From Actinobacillus sp. (GTDB lineage: Bacteria; Pseudomonadota; Gammaproteobacteria; Enterobacterales; Pasteurellaceae), in NCBI GenBank assembly GCA_020026115.1, contig JAHHQY010000023.1:1-21545 (forward strand): 21,545 nucleotides of DNA, given 5' to 3'. Made by a program: the position numbers and the translations under genes. Below are positions 6,801-14,200 of the stretch, piece after piece. Positions within the stretch are counted from its first letter, which is position 1; each line of letters begins with the position of its first letter. The notes below the pieces were generated by a model. That model had not been told where the DNA came from, did not search any database, and worked only from the letters and a program-made list of their open reading frames with translations.

Positions 6801-7583
6801 TTAATTCAGACGTTGTTCGTCTAAGACCGTATTTTGGGCTTGCCAGCCTAAATAACGCCCGTTGAACATTTCCGCTTCGCTTTCTAAAAAGGCGACAGTA
6901 CTTAAGATTTCGTCATTGTGTAAATGAACGTCTTGCTCAAGTTTCACTAAATAGGCGTCATCTTCACCTGGTACCGGCATTGCCACGCTACTATGTTGTA
7001 AAGAAATAAATTGATATTTTTCGTTTTCGGCGACAGATTCTAAAAATCCTTGCATTTCCATTTCTGTGTAAAAATAAAAACGATGATCTACTCGGAATTC
7101 TCTGGTTAAATCTTCCCCGTGTTGACGCAAAATATCTAAGGTTTCTTCCGTCACGGTGGTTTTAATTTCTACGGCCGTTGGCAATAAGAAATCAAAATAA
7201 ATATCCCAACCTGGATCGTGCTGAAGTTTTAAGTTGCTTGGGTCTATTTTTAAGGTGTTAATTAAAATTTCATTTATGGCAATTTCATACATATCATCTA
7301 AGTAAAAGTAGATTTTCCCTTTGCCATCGCATAACCAATACCCCACATATTTTGCAGGAATTAAGCTACATAGCATCGCGGAAACTTTACCTGAATCTTG
7401 AATAAAATTACGCAAACCTTCTGCCGTTGGTAAGCCATTTGGCATATGCTCGTAAGCGTAGGTGTATTCCACCACTAAACTTTCGTCAATTTGTTTGTTG
7501 TTAAAAAATTCTAAATTGACGGAAATTACCGCCTCTTTTCCGTTGATGGTGCTGTGATAACGTTGCCATTCACTTTTTGTCAT
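6801..7583 (-). CDS. DUF695 and RraB-like two-domain protein
   Basis: A 260-residue protein with two recognisable regions. Residues 1 to about 140 resemble DUF695 (EWQRYHSTINGKEAVISVNLEF at the start, split here by family wording). Residues from about 155 resemble RraB, the protein inhibitor of RNase E, with FYFYTEMEMQGF and a C-terminal segment AEMFNGRYLGWQAQ that parallels AEKFDVEYDGWGTY of E. coli RraB. Function is unproven; a role in RNase E control is inference. The ATG at 7583 is chosen over an in-frame ATG at 7622 because it has a perfect AAGGAGG six bases upstream, and the longer start would lie inside xthA. Its Shine-Dalgarno overlaps the xthA stop codon, suggesting translational coupling. 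Confidence 0.8.
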   Translation of the reverse strand: MTKSEWQRYHSTINGKEAVISVNLEFFNNKQIDESLVVEYTYAYEHMPNGLPTAEGLRNFIQDSGKVSAMLCSLIPAKYVGYWLCDGKGKIYFYLDDMYEIAINEILINTLKIDPSNLKLQHDPGWDIYFDFLLPTAVEIKTTVTEETLDILRQHGEDLTREFRVDHRFYFYTEMEMQGFLESVAENEKYQFISLQHSSVAMPVPGEDDAYLVKLEQDVHLHNDEILSTVAFLESEAEMFNGRYLGWQAQNTVLDEQRLN

Positions 7584-7593
7584 TTTTTCCTCC

Positions 7594-8397
7594 TTATTCA
7601 AAACTCGCCCAAATTGGCGCATGATCAGATGGTTTTTCCATAGCTCGAATGTCTAAATCAATTCCAGTTTCAACACAATGTGTCATTAAGGCGTGATTTA
7701 CTAAAATATGATCAATTCGTAAACCACGATTTTCTAAAAAACCTTTAGAACGATAATCAAACCACGAGAATTTATCTTCTGCGGTAGGATTTAAAGTGCG
7801 GAAGGTATCTTGTAAACCGAGATCGTATAAACGTTGATACCATTCTCGTTCTTCAGGTAAAAATGAACATTTGCCTGTGCGCAACCAGCGTTTGCGATTG
7901 CTTTCGCCTATGCCGATATCTAAATCGCTTGGCGAAATGTTCATATCCCCCATAATTAAAATGGGATTTTCGCTTGCGTGTTCGTCTTTTACATAACGCA
8001 ATAAATCCGCATAAAATTTTTCTTTAGCCGGGAATTTGGTTTCATGATGACGGCTTTCGCCTTGTGGGAAATAGCCGTTAATCACCGTTAGTATACCAAA
8101 AGGGGTGGCTAAGTCTGCCATAATAATGCGTTTTTGTGCGTCGCTTTCATCGCTTGGAAAGCCTCGACGAACGGCAACAGGCATAGCTTTTGTTAATAAG
8201 GCTACGCCATAATGGCCTTTTTGCCCGTGATGAAAGACGTGATAGCCTAAATCGGCAAACATCGCATAAGGGAAGTCTTCATCGGCGACTTTAATTTCTT
8301 GTAGACCGATAACATCGGGTTGATGGCGTTCAATAATCGCATTTAATTGATGTGGTCTTGCGCGTAATCCATTGATATTAAAAGAGATAAATTTCAT
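7594..8397 (-). CDS. xthA: Exodeoxyribonuclease III
   Basis: Mg-dependent AP endonuclease and 3'-5' exonuclease of base excision repair. At 267 residues it is about the E. coli length. Active-site residues are in place: N7 (FNING), E34 (QEIK), the GDMN motif near D151/N153, and D258/H259 in SDHAP. The substrate-binding loop with GYFPQGESR is present, followed by KRWLRTGKCSF. AAGGAAC precedes the ATG. It is the middle gene of ycgL-xthA-DUF695 (gaps 18 and 10 nt). Confidence 0.97.
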   Translation of the reverse strand: MKFISFNINGLRARPHQLNAIIERHQPDVIGLQEIKVADEDFPYAMFADLGYHVFHHGQKGHYGVALLTKAMPVAVRRGFPSDESDAQKRIIMADLATPFGILTVINGYFPQGESRHHETKFPAKEKFYADLLRYVKDEHASENPILIMGDMNISPSDLDIGIGESNRKRWLRTGKCSFLPEEREWYQRLYDLGLQDTFRTLNPTAEDKFSWFDYRSKGFLENRGLRIDHILVNHALMTHCVETGIDLDIRAMEKPSDHAPIWASFE

Positions 8398-8415
8398 TTT
8401 TGTTCCTTCTCACCG

Positions 8416-8697
8416 TTAAGCGGTTTTGTTTTTGTTTTCATTCACCCATTTGGTAAATAAATTTTCTTCTACTGGGGGCATAAATAAATAAAAACCTTTT
8501 TGCAAAATTTCGGCGCGAACCTTTTCTTTATCACATTGCGCGAGAGATTTTTCCCCGTCTAAATTAAACATCATCACGAAAATGGGTTGACCAAACTGGG
8601 CAAGCAAGGCTTCTGGCACATCGGCAAAGCCGTCACGTTTGGCCACATAAAGATACATTCCCGCTTTTCGCTTACTTTTATAAATTGCACAGAGCAT
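8416..8697 (-). CDS. ycgL: YcgL family protein
   Basis: A 93-residue conserved protein of unknown function. It aligns with E. coli YcgL through CAIYKS, MYLYVAKRDGFADVPEALL, FGQP, LDGEKSLAQ and GFYLFMPP. The E. coli protein (108 residues) has a slightly longer start and end. AAGGAA lies 7 nt before the ATG. First gene of the unit with xthA. The 97-bp gap upstream, up to the end of yfcH, should hold its promoter, but no convincing pair of hexamers was found. Confidence 0.9.
   Translation of the reverse strand: MLCAIYKSKRKAGMYLYVAKRDGFADVPEALLAQFGQPIFVMMFNLDGEKSLAQCDKEKVRAEILQKGFYLFMPPVEENLFTKWVNENKNKTA
8508..8517 (+). repeat. Uptake-signal-like word, copy 4
   Basis: Exact TTTCGGCGCG on the plus strand, antisense to ycgL, which reads it as Arg-Ala-Glu. 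Confidence 0.7.
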
Positions 8698-8794
8698 GAT
8701 GATTTCCTTGTTATTGTTAATTCATTCTCATTCTAACCTAAGTTGCCCACAAATACCGCTCTTTTTCGCCCTTGCTGTTGGCTTGCTCTTAAGT

Positions 8795-9682
8795 TTATTC
8801 GCTGAGATTTTCTTTTGCGAAATAAGCCTTTAAGGTTGGGTGCTGAAAGCGAAAGCCTTCTTTGAGTAATTTTGCGGGGATAATGTTTTGGTTGGCGAGC
8901 AAAAGTTCGGCGCGTTCCCCTAAAAGGCAAGTTAAAAGCCATTTTGGCGTATGGAAAAAAGCCGGACGATGGCATTTTTTCGCTAAAAGTTGGTTGAAGT
9001 CGCGTTGTAACACGGGCGTTGGTGCTACAAGATTGTACGCGCCTTGACTTGTGGGATTTTGTAATAAAAAAAGAATGCCGTTTAGCATATCCGTTAAGGA
9101 AATCCACGCCCAATACTGTAAACCTGAGCCTAAATGCCCGCCGAAACCTAAGCGATAAAGGGGTAACATTTTCGCCAAAGCGCCACCTTTGGGACTTAAC
9201 ACCATACCTGTGCGTAAAAGGCAAAAGCGCGTTTTAGCTTGGCGAGCAATTTGTTCCCATTCTTGGCATAAGTCGGCCGTAAAGCCTTGACCTTTCGGGC
9301 TGTCTTCTTTGAGTATTCCTTCTTGAGAGCCATAAAATCCTGTGGCTGAAGCGGAAATAAAGACTTTCGGCGCAACTTGGCTTTGATTTATGCGCTGAAC
9401 TAATTGGGCGGTTAAATGCAAGCGACTTTGGCGCAAGGTTTCTTTGCGTAAGGCCGTCCATCTTTGTGCAAAAATCGGCGCGCCCGCTAAATGAATTACG
9501 GCATCAAAGCCATCAAAATGGGGAATATCCGCGAGATTATCGACCCATTGCACAAAAGGCATTTTTTCTTGAGCCTCTTTTTTATGGCGTGTTAATGCGC
9601 TAATTTGCCAACCTTGTTGATGTAATTGATAAATTAAGGCACGACCAATTAAGCCTGTGCCACCGGTTAAAAATACGCGCAT
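8795..9682 (-). CDS. yfcH: YfcH-type NAD(P)-binding epimerase-like protein (TIGR01777)
   Basis: An atypical extended short-chain dehydrogenase of unknown substrate, 295 residues. The dinucleotide-binding motif is FLTGGTGLIGRAL at the N-terminus. VIHLAGAPI and VFISASATGFYG are family signatures, and LLRTGMVLSPKGGAL and the C-terminal DUF1731 region (PKWLLTCLLGERAELLL) complete the fold. I prefer the ATG at 9682 to the one six bases upstream, because AAGGA sits directly on the upstream ATG but 6 nt before the downstream one. It follows argR by about 19 nt and is probably cotranscribed with it. Confidence 0.9.
   Translation of the reverse strand: MRVFLTGGTGLIGRALIYQLHQQGWQISALTRHKKEAQEKMPFVQWVDNLADIPHFDGFDAVIHLAGAPIFAQRWTALRKETLRQSRLHLTAQLVQRINQSQVAPKVFISASATGFYGSQEGILKEDSPKGQGFTADLCQEWEQIARQAKTRFCLLRTGMVLSPKGGALAKMLPLYRLGFGGHLGSGLQYWAWISLTDMLNGILFLLQNPTSQGAYNLVAPTPVLQRDFNQLLAKKCHRPAFFHTPKWLLTCLLGERAELLLANQNIIPAKLLKEGFRFQHPTLKAYFAKENLSE
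8905..8914 (+). repeat. Uptake-signal-like word, copy 5
   Basis: GTTCGGCGCG, one base off in the T-run, nine-base core exact. It lies within yfcH, read as Arg-Ala-Glu on the coding strand. Confidence 0.55.
9473..9482 (+). repeat. Uptake-signal-like word, copy 6
   Basis: AATCGGCGCG; only the inner TCGGCGCG matches. Within yfcH, read as Gly-Ala-Pro-Ile, a third codon phase. Confidence 0.45.
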
Positions 9683-9701
9683 AAGCATTCCTTTTTATTC
9701 A

Positions 9702-10172
9702 CTATAATGTTGCTTCAAATAAGGCTTTGACTTGTTGCATTAAATGCTGAATTTTGCAGTCCGCTGTTGGGGTAATGAAAATGGTATCATCGCCTGCAAT
9801 CGTACCTAAAATGCCTTCACTTTTGCCTAAATTATCCAATAAGCGCGCAATAAGCTGAGCCGCGCCTGGGCTTGTTTTCACCACAATTAAGGCTTTATTG
9901 TGATCGATATCCAACACCAAATTTTTAACAGGGCTTGATGTGGTCGGCACGCTTAATTCATTGGGCAAACAATACACCGTTTCCATACGCGCATTGCGTG
10001 TGCGTACAGCGCCGAATTTATTTAACATTCGGGAAACTTTAGATTGATTAACGTGGCTAAATCCTTGTTCTTGTAAGGCTTTAACCATTTCTAATTGAGA
10101 AGAACAACGTTCTTCTGCTAATAAGGCTTTAAAGGCGGTCGCTAAACTTTCGTTTTTTTCTTTCTCGTTCAT
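9702..10172 (-). CDS. argR: Arginine repressor ArgR
   Basis: Hexameric arginine-dependent repressor of arginine biosynthesis genes. It has 156 residues, equal to E. coli ArgR. The N-terminal winged helix-turn-helix includes FSHVNQSKVSRMLNKFGAV (about 38-56) and the following NARMETVYCLP. The C-terminal oligomerisation and arginine-binding domain includes the signature GTIAGDDTIFI. CAGGA lies 9 nt before the ATG. Upstream is a perfect palindrome resembling an ARG box over a promoter, so autorepression is likely. yfcH follows closely and should share the transcript. Confidence 0.96.
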   Translation of the reverse strand: MNEKEKNESLATAFKALLAEERCSSQLEMVKALQEQGFSHVNQSKVSRMLNKFGAVRTRNARMETVYCLPNELSVPTTSSPVKNLVLDIDHNKALIVVKTSPGAAQLIARLLDNLGKSEGILGTIAGDDTIFITPTADCKIQHLMQQVKALFEATL

Positions 10173-10202
10173 TCAAATATTCCTGCGTTGATTGAAGGCA
10201 GA

Positions 10203-10224
10203 ATTGTGCATAAAAATGCACAAT
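10203..10224. promoter_or_regulatory. ARG-box-like palindromic operator
   Basis: ATTGTGCAT and ATGCACAAT are perfect 9-bp inverted repeats around AAAA. The inner TGCAT-AAAA-ATGCA has exactly the geometry of the ArgR consensus TGAATWWWWATTCA, with one symmetric change per half. It lies 31-52 bp upstream of the argR ATG and overlaps the proposed argR -10. Confidence 0.6.
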
Positions 10225-10248
10225 AAGCAACTTATTTTGCAATTTCAA
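10220..10248 (-). promoter_or_regulatory. argR promoter
   Basis: Minus-strand TTGAAA, a 17-nt spacer and TATTGT. The -10 overlaps the proximal half of the ARG-box-like palindrome, which fits autorepression. The -10 is weak. Confidence 0.4.
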
Positions 10249-10388
10249 TTTTTTTTCTTGTTTTGCTTTCATTTTATTACTGAATGGTTCTTACTCTTGC
10301 GGTACAATACAGCTCTTTTTGCGCTTTTTTTATATTGTGGCGCATCTTTTATGTTGGCATTGCCCAATGATTTGCAAGGAGATTTCTC

Positions 10389-10691
10389 GTGGCCAATATT
10401 CGTATTTCTGTCGCCTACGCTCTACCTCATCGTCATTTTTTAAAACATTTTTCCGTCCCTGATGACTGCACGGTAGAAAGTGCGATTTTGCAATCTAAAG
10501 TGTTAGAAAAATTCCCTGAGATTGATTTGCGCCGTAATCGCGTGGGGATTTTTAGTCGCCCTGTTAAATTAACCGAAAATGTACAAGAGGGTGATCGTAT
10601 TGAAATTTATCGCCCCTTAGTTGCCGACCCGCGTGAAATTCGCCGTCGACGTGCCAGTATGCAAGCGGATTTGGTGCGAAAATCTCGTTAA
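10389..10691 (+). CDS. rnfH: RnfH family ubiquitin-like protein
   Basis: A 100-residue protein of the RnfH/RatB family with a beta-grasp fold. It begins IRISVAYALPHRH and contains DDCTVESAI, GIFSRPVKL and GDRIEIYRPLVADPREIRRRRA, all typical. Start is GTG at 10389, supported by AAGGAG seven bases upstream. The function is uncertain: the family is often next to rnf or the ratA/smpB region, but here it precedes rpoH by 21 nt. The ARG-box/argR promoter region lies upstream in the opposite direction. Confidence 0.9.
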   Translation: MANIRISVAYALPHRHFLKHFSVPDDCTVESAILQSKVLEKFPEIDLRRNRVGIFSRPVKLTENVQEGDRIEIYRPLVADPREIRRRRASMQADLVRKSR

Positions 10692-10712
10692 CCCAACTTT
10701 TAGGAAAAAACT

Positions 10713-11573
10713 ATGGAACAGCAACAAGAACCTTCTCGCAGTTTAGCCATTGTGCCTAAAGGCAACATTGAAAGTTATATTCATTTGGCTTACGAGCAAC
10801 CTATGCTGACGCCAGAAGAAGAAAAAGAATACGCTGAAAAAGTCTATTATGAAGGGGATCGTGAAGCGGCGCGGAAACTCGTTATGTCCCATTTACGTTT
10901 TGTGGTGCATGTGGCGCGCGGTTACCTTGGCTATGGCTTGCCTTTGGCCGATTTAATTCAAGAAGGCACGGTGGGCTTAATGAAAGCGGTAAAACGTTTT
11001 AATCCAGAAATGGGCGTGCGCTTAGTGTCCTTTGCGGTTCATTGGATTAAAGCTGAAATTCACGAATATGTTCTTAAAAATTGGCGTATTGTTAAAGTTG
11101 CCACAACGAAATCGCAACGTAAGTTATTCTTTAACTTACGCAAAAATAAAAAACGCTTAGGCTGGTTTAGCGATAACGAAATCAAAATGGTGGCCAATGA
11201 ACTCAATGTTTCGCAAAAAGATGTGCTGGAAATGGAAAGCCGTATGTCTGGTGCGGACTTAGGCTATGATTTACCCACAGAGGATAAAGATGAACATAGC
11301 TTTGCGCCCACTTTATATTTAGAAGATAAAAGCTCTAACTTTGCTTCGGCTTTAGAAAATGAAAACTTTGAAAATGAAGCCTCCGAGCAAGTGCTTGAAG
11401 CCTTAGAAACCTTAGATGAACGAAGCCAAGATATTATTCGTTCACGCTGGCTTGATGACGAAAACAAAGCCACTTTAACGGAACTCGCACAGAAATATGG
11501 GATTTCTGCCGAGCGTGTGCGCCAGTTAGAAACCAATGCGTTAAAAAAATTAAAACAATCGGTTTCCCTTTAA
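10713..11573 (+). CDS. rpoH: Heat-shock sigma factor RpoH (sigma-32)
   Basis: Alternative sigma factor that directs RNA polymerase to heat-shock promoters. 286 residues (E. coli 284). Region 2 contains SHLRFVVHVARGYLGYGLP, DLIQEGTVGLMKAVKRF and SFAVHWIKAEIHEYVLKNW. The RpoH box QRKLFFNLRK, specific to sigma-32, follows. Region 4.2 has the helix-turn-helix LTELAQKYGISAERVRQLE. AGGA sits 7 nt before the ATG. It is second in a tight run after rnfH and before yihY (9 nt), an arrangement different from E. coli, where rpoH follows ftsX. Confidence 0.97.
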   Translation: MEQQQEPSRSLAIVPKGNIESYIHLAYEQPMLTPEEEKEYAEKVYYEGDREAARKLVMSHLRFVVHVARGYLGYGLPLADLIQEGTVGLMKAVKRFNPEMGVRLVSFAVHWIKAEIHEYVLKNWRIVKVATTKSQRKLFFNLRKNKKRLGWFSDNEIKMVANELNVSQKDVLEMESRMSGADLGYDLPTEDKDEHSFAPTLYLEDKSSNFASALENENFENEASEQVLEALETLDERSQDIIRSRWLDDENKATLTELAQKYGISAERVRQLETNALKKLKQSVSL

Positions 11574-11582
11574 GGAAAGTTT

Positions 11583-12437
11583 ATGTCTACTTTACGTGCT
11601 TTTTTATTACTCTTTTGGGAACGTTTCAAAGAAAATCGTCTACAACAAACGGCGGGCTATTTAACTTACAGCACTATGCTCGCCTTTGTGCCTCTTATTA
11701 TGGTGATGTTTTCTATTTTTTCGGCCTTCCCTGTTTTTAATGAGTTAAGTCTTAATTTAAAAACTTTTATTTATGAAAATATTGCCCCTGACGCCAGTCA
11801 CATTGTGGGGCAATATTTAGATCAGTTTGTGGCAAACTCTCGTCAAATGAGCGCCGTTGGGGTCATCAGCTTAATTGTTGTGGCTTTGCTTTTAATTCAT
11901 GCCATTGATAAAGCGCTCAATCAAATTTGGCAAAATACAAAAAGCCGTAGTTTTGTTTATTCTTTCGCCATTTATTGGCTTATTTTGACCTTAGGCCCTA
12001 TTGTGATTATGTTAAGCCTTGCGGTGAGCAGTTATATTACGCTTTTTGCGCGCAACTTAACGGACGATTTAGACCTGCCTTTTAGTATTGAATTGCTGAA
12101 AATGATTCCGTTTTTATTAACGTGGTTTATTTTCACTTTAATCTATTTATTAGTGCCAAATTGCAAAGTCTGCTGGCAAGATTCCGCCGCTGGTGCTTTA
12201 GTGGCCACCAGCTTTTTTACTTTAGGCAAACAGCTTTTTAATTGGTATATTGCGACATTTCCCTCTTATCATTTAATTTACGGCGCGATGGCGGTGTTGC
12301 CTCTTTTATTACTTTGGCTTCAACTTAGTTGGCTTGCCATTTTATTCGGGGCGCAACTTGCTTCGGTGTTACAAACTTTTCGCCGTCTTAATGCAGAAAA
12401 TTGTTCGCAAGACATTTCACACAAGGAAACCTTATGA
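11583..12437 (+). CDS. yihY: YihY/BrkB family inner membrane protein
   Basis: A 284-residue integral membrane protein of the UPF0761/BrkB family, function unknown. The N-terminus has the family pattern ERFKENRLQQTAGYLTYSTMLAFVPL. About six hydrophobic segments are visible: near 32-52, 92-112, 135-160, 175-195, 205-225 and 237-262. PNCKVCWQDSAAGAL is a conserved loop. Its Shine-Dalgarno AAGGA overlaps the rpoH stop codon. Its TGA stop overlaps the dtd ATG (ATGA), so the two are translationally coupled. yihY-dtd linkage is conserved with E. coli. Confidence 0.93.
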   Translation: MSTLRAFLLLFWERFKENRLQQTAGYLTYSTMLAFVPLIMVMFSIFSAFPVFNELSLNLKTFIYENIAPDASHIVGQYLDQFVANSRQMSAVGVISLIVVALLLIHAIDKALNQIWQNTKSRSFVYSFAIYWLILTLGPIVIMLSLAVSSYITLFARNLTDDLDLPFSIELLKMIPFLLTWFIFTLIYLLVPNCKVCWQDSAAGALVATSFFTLGKQLFNWYIATFPSYHLIYGAMAVLPLLLLWLQLSWLAILFGAQLASVLQTFRRLNAENCSQDISHKETL

Positions 12438-12868
12438 TCGCTTTTATTCAACGAGTCCGCCACGCACAAGTGGACGTAAATCAACAAACTATCGGTAAAA
12501 TTCAGCAAGGTTTATTGGTGTTATTGGGCGTCGAAAAAGAAGATGACCTGAAAAAAGCAGATAAATTACTCGAAAAAGTCCTCAATTACCGTATTTTCGC
12601 CGATGAAAACGGTAAGATGAATCTTGGCGTAAAAAGTATTGGTGGGGAACTTTTAGTGGTTTCTCAATTTACTTTAGCGGCCGATACGCAAAAAGGACTT
12701 CGCCCTAGTTTTTCTAAGGGCGCAGAACCTGAAAAAGCACAAGCGTTGTACGAGTATTTTGTGCGCCAAGCTAAAAGCCAAATTCACACAGAAACGGGGC
12801 AATTTGGCGCCGATATGCAAGTGATGCTCTGCAACGATGGGCCTGTTAGTTTTTGGTTACAGGTTTAA
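12434..12868 (+). CDS. dtd: D-aminoacyl-tRNA deacylase
   Basis: Removes D-amino acids and glycine mischarged on tRNA. It has 144 residues with both DTD signatures: SQFTLAADT (catalytic Ser-Gln-Phe-Thr) and NDGPVSFWL, which carries the cross-subunit Gly-cisPro. I start at 12434, where MIAFIQRVRHAQV matches the family and AAGGA lies upstream. A longer in-frame start would run back inside yihY. It overlaps yihY by 4 nt and precedes aroA by 27 nt. Confidence 0.96.
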   Translation: MIAFIQRVRHAQVDVNQQTIGKIQQGLLVLLGVEKEDDLKKADKLLEKVLNYRIFADENGKMNLGVKSIGGELLVVSQFTLAADTQKGLRPSFSKGAEPEKAQALYEYFVRQAKSQIHTETGQFGADMQVMLCNDGPVSFWLQV

Positions 12869-12895
12869 CTTCGCAACGAATTTTGGGATTTCACC

Positions 12896-14200
12896 ATGAA
12901 AGAAAAATTGACTTTATCTGCTGTAAGCCAAGCCTTTGGCGAAATAACTTTACCTGGTTCAAAAAGTTTAACGAATCGCGCTTTAATTCTCGCCTCTTTA
13001 AGCGAAAACACTTGCCGATTACATAATTTACTTGATAGCGACGACACCCGTTATATGCGCCAAGCCTTAGAAAAATTAGGCGTGAAAATGCGTTTTTCCA
13101 CCGATTTTAAGCAAGCGGAAATTCAAGGTTGTGGCGGTCATTTTGTTTTTTCTGAGCCTGAATTATTTTTAGGTAACGCGGGAACTGCTATGCGTTTTTT
13201 AACGGCGGTACTTTGCTTAAATCCGAAAAATGCCCCGGTGGGAAACATTACCCTAACCGGTATTGAACGTATGCAAGAACGCCCTATTGGTCATTTAGTT
13301 GACGCCTTACGCCAAGCGGGCGCGGATATTCATTACCTTAAAAATACCAATTATCCGCCACTGCAAATTAAAAATACGGGCTTAAAAGGCGGACATTTAA
13401 AAATTGATGGCGCGATTTCTTCACAATTTTTAAGCGCGCTTTTAATGGTGACACCGCTTTTTCAGCAAGATTCTTGCATTGAAATTCTTGGTGAATTGGT
13501 TTCTAAACCTTACCTTACGATGACCATTAAAATGATGGCGCAGTTTGGCGTTAAGGTGCATTGGGAAGGACAATTTATCCATATTCAAGGCGGACAAAAA
13601 TATCAAAGTCCTGCCGATTATTTTGTTGAAGGCGACGCGTCCAGTGCGTCTTATTTTCTTGCGGCGGGGGCTTTAGGCGGTGCGGTTAAAGTGATTGGCG
13701 TGGGTAAAGAAAGCCTACAAGGCGACAGCCAGTTTGCCAAAGTTTTAGAAAAAATGGGCGCAAAAATTACTTACGGCGAGAATTTTATTCAAGCTGAAAA
13801 AAATCTCCAAGGGCGTTTACAAGGTGTTGATTTAGATCTTAACGCCATTCCTGATGCGGCGATGACGTTGGCTACGCTCGCTCTTTTTGCCCAAGATGAG
13901 TGCGCTATTCGTAACGTGGCCAACTGGCGCGTTAAAGAAACCGATCGTCTTCACGCGATGGCGCAAGAACTCCAAAAAATCGGTGCGAGTGTGCAAGAAG
14001 GCGCGGATTTCTTATGCGTGAAACCCCTTGCACCTTCTTGTTTTCAAGATGCGGAAATCGCCACTTATGACGATCATCGCATAGCCATGTGTTTTGCTTT
14101 AACGGCTTTTTCTGGCAAGGATATCACTTTGTTAAATCCGAATTGCGTGAATAAAACTTTCCCTACTTTCTTTAGCGAATGGGCGAAGATTTGTCGTTAA
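12896..14200 (+). CDS. aroA: 3-phosphoshikimate 1-carboxyvinyltransferase (EPSP synthase)
   Basis: Sixth step of the shikimate pathway, joining PEP to shikimate-3-phosphate. It has 434 residues (E. coli 427). Class I motifs are present: LPGSKSLTNRAL (19-30) with K23 and R28, LGNAGTAMR (92-100), GDASSASYFLAAG, IPDAAMTLATLALFA, NWRVKETDR and YDDHRIAM. Residue 101 is Phe, whereas E. coli and its relatives have Pro in TAMRPL; the codon is TTT in an otherwise intact gene. The ribosome site is weak (GGGA). It is last in the rnfH-rpoH-yihY-dtd-aroA run, and its last 29 bp overlap the end of convergent tilS. No terminator is visible after it. Confidence 0.97.
   Translation: MKEKLTLSAVSQAFGEITLPGSKSLTNRALILASLSENTCRLHNLLDSDDTRYMRQALEKLGVKMRFSTDFKQAEIQGCGGHFVFSEPELFLGNAGTAMRFLTAVLCLNPKNAPVGNITLTGIERMQERPIGHLVDALRQAGADIHYLKNTNYPPLQIKNTGLKGGHLKIDGAISSQFLSALLMVTPLFQQDSCIEILGELVSKPYLTMTIKMMAQFGVKVHWEGQFIHIQGGQKYQSPADYFVEGDASSASYFLAAGALGGAVKVIGVGKESLQGDSQFAKVLEKMGAKITYGENFIQAEKNLQGRLQGVDLDLNAIPDAAMTLATLALFAQDECAIRNVANWRVKETDRLHAMAQELQKIGASVQEGADFLCVKPLAPSCFQDAEIATYDDHRIAMCFALTAFSGKDITLLNPNCVNKTFPTFFSEWAKICR

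Noticed and set aside
7584..7622. Longer start for the DUF695/RraB-like gene
   Set aside because: It lies within the end of xthA, and the ATG at 7583 has a perfect AAGGAGG.
8715..8740. Fur-box-like GAGAATGAGAATGA upstream of ycgL
   Set aside because: Only part of the GATAAT repeats match and the third hexamer does not. No iron-related gene is downstream.
10192..10443. 83-codon plus-strand frame rich in Phe/Leu
   Set aside because: No Shine-Dalgarno; it overlaps the ARG-box palindrome and the GTG start of rnfH in another frame. Hydrophobicity reflects T-rich DNA.
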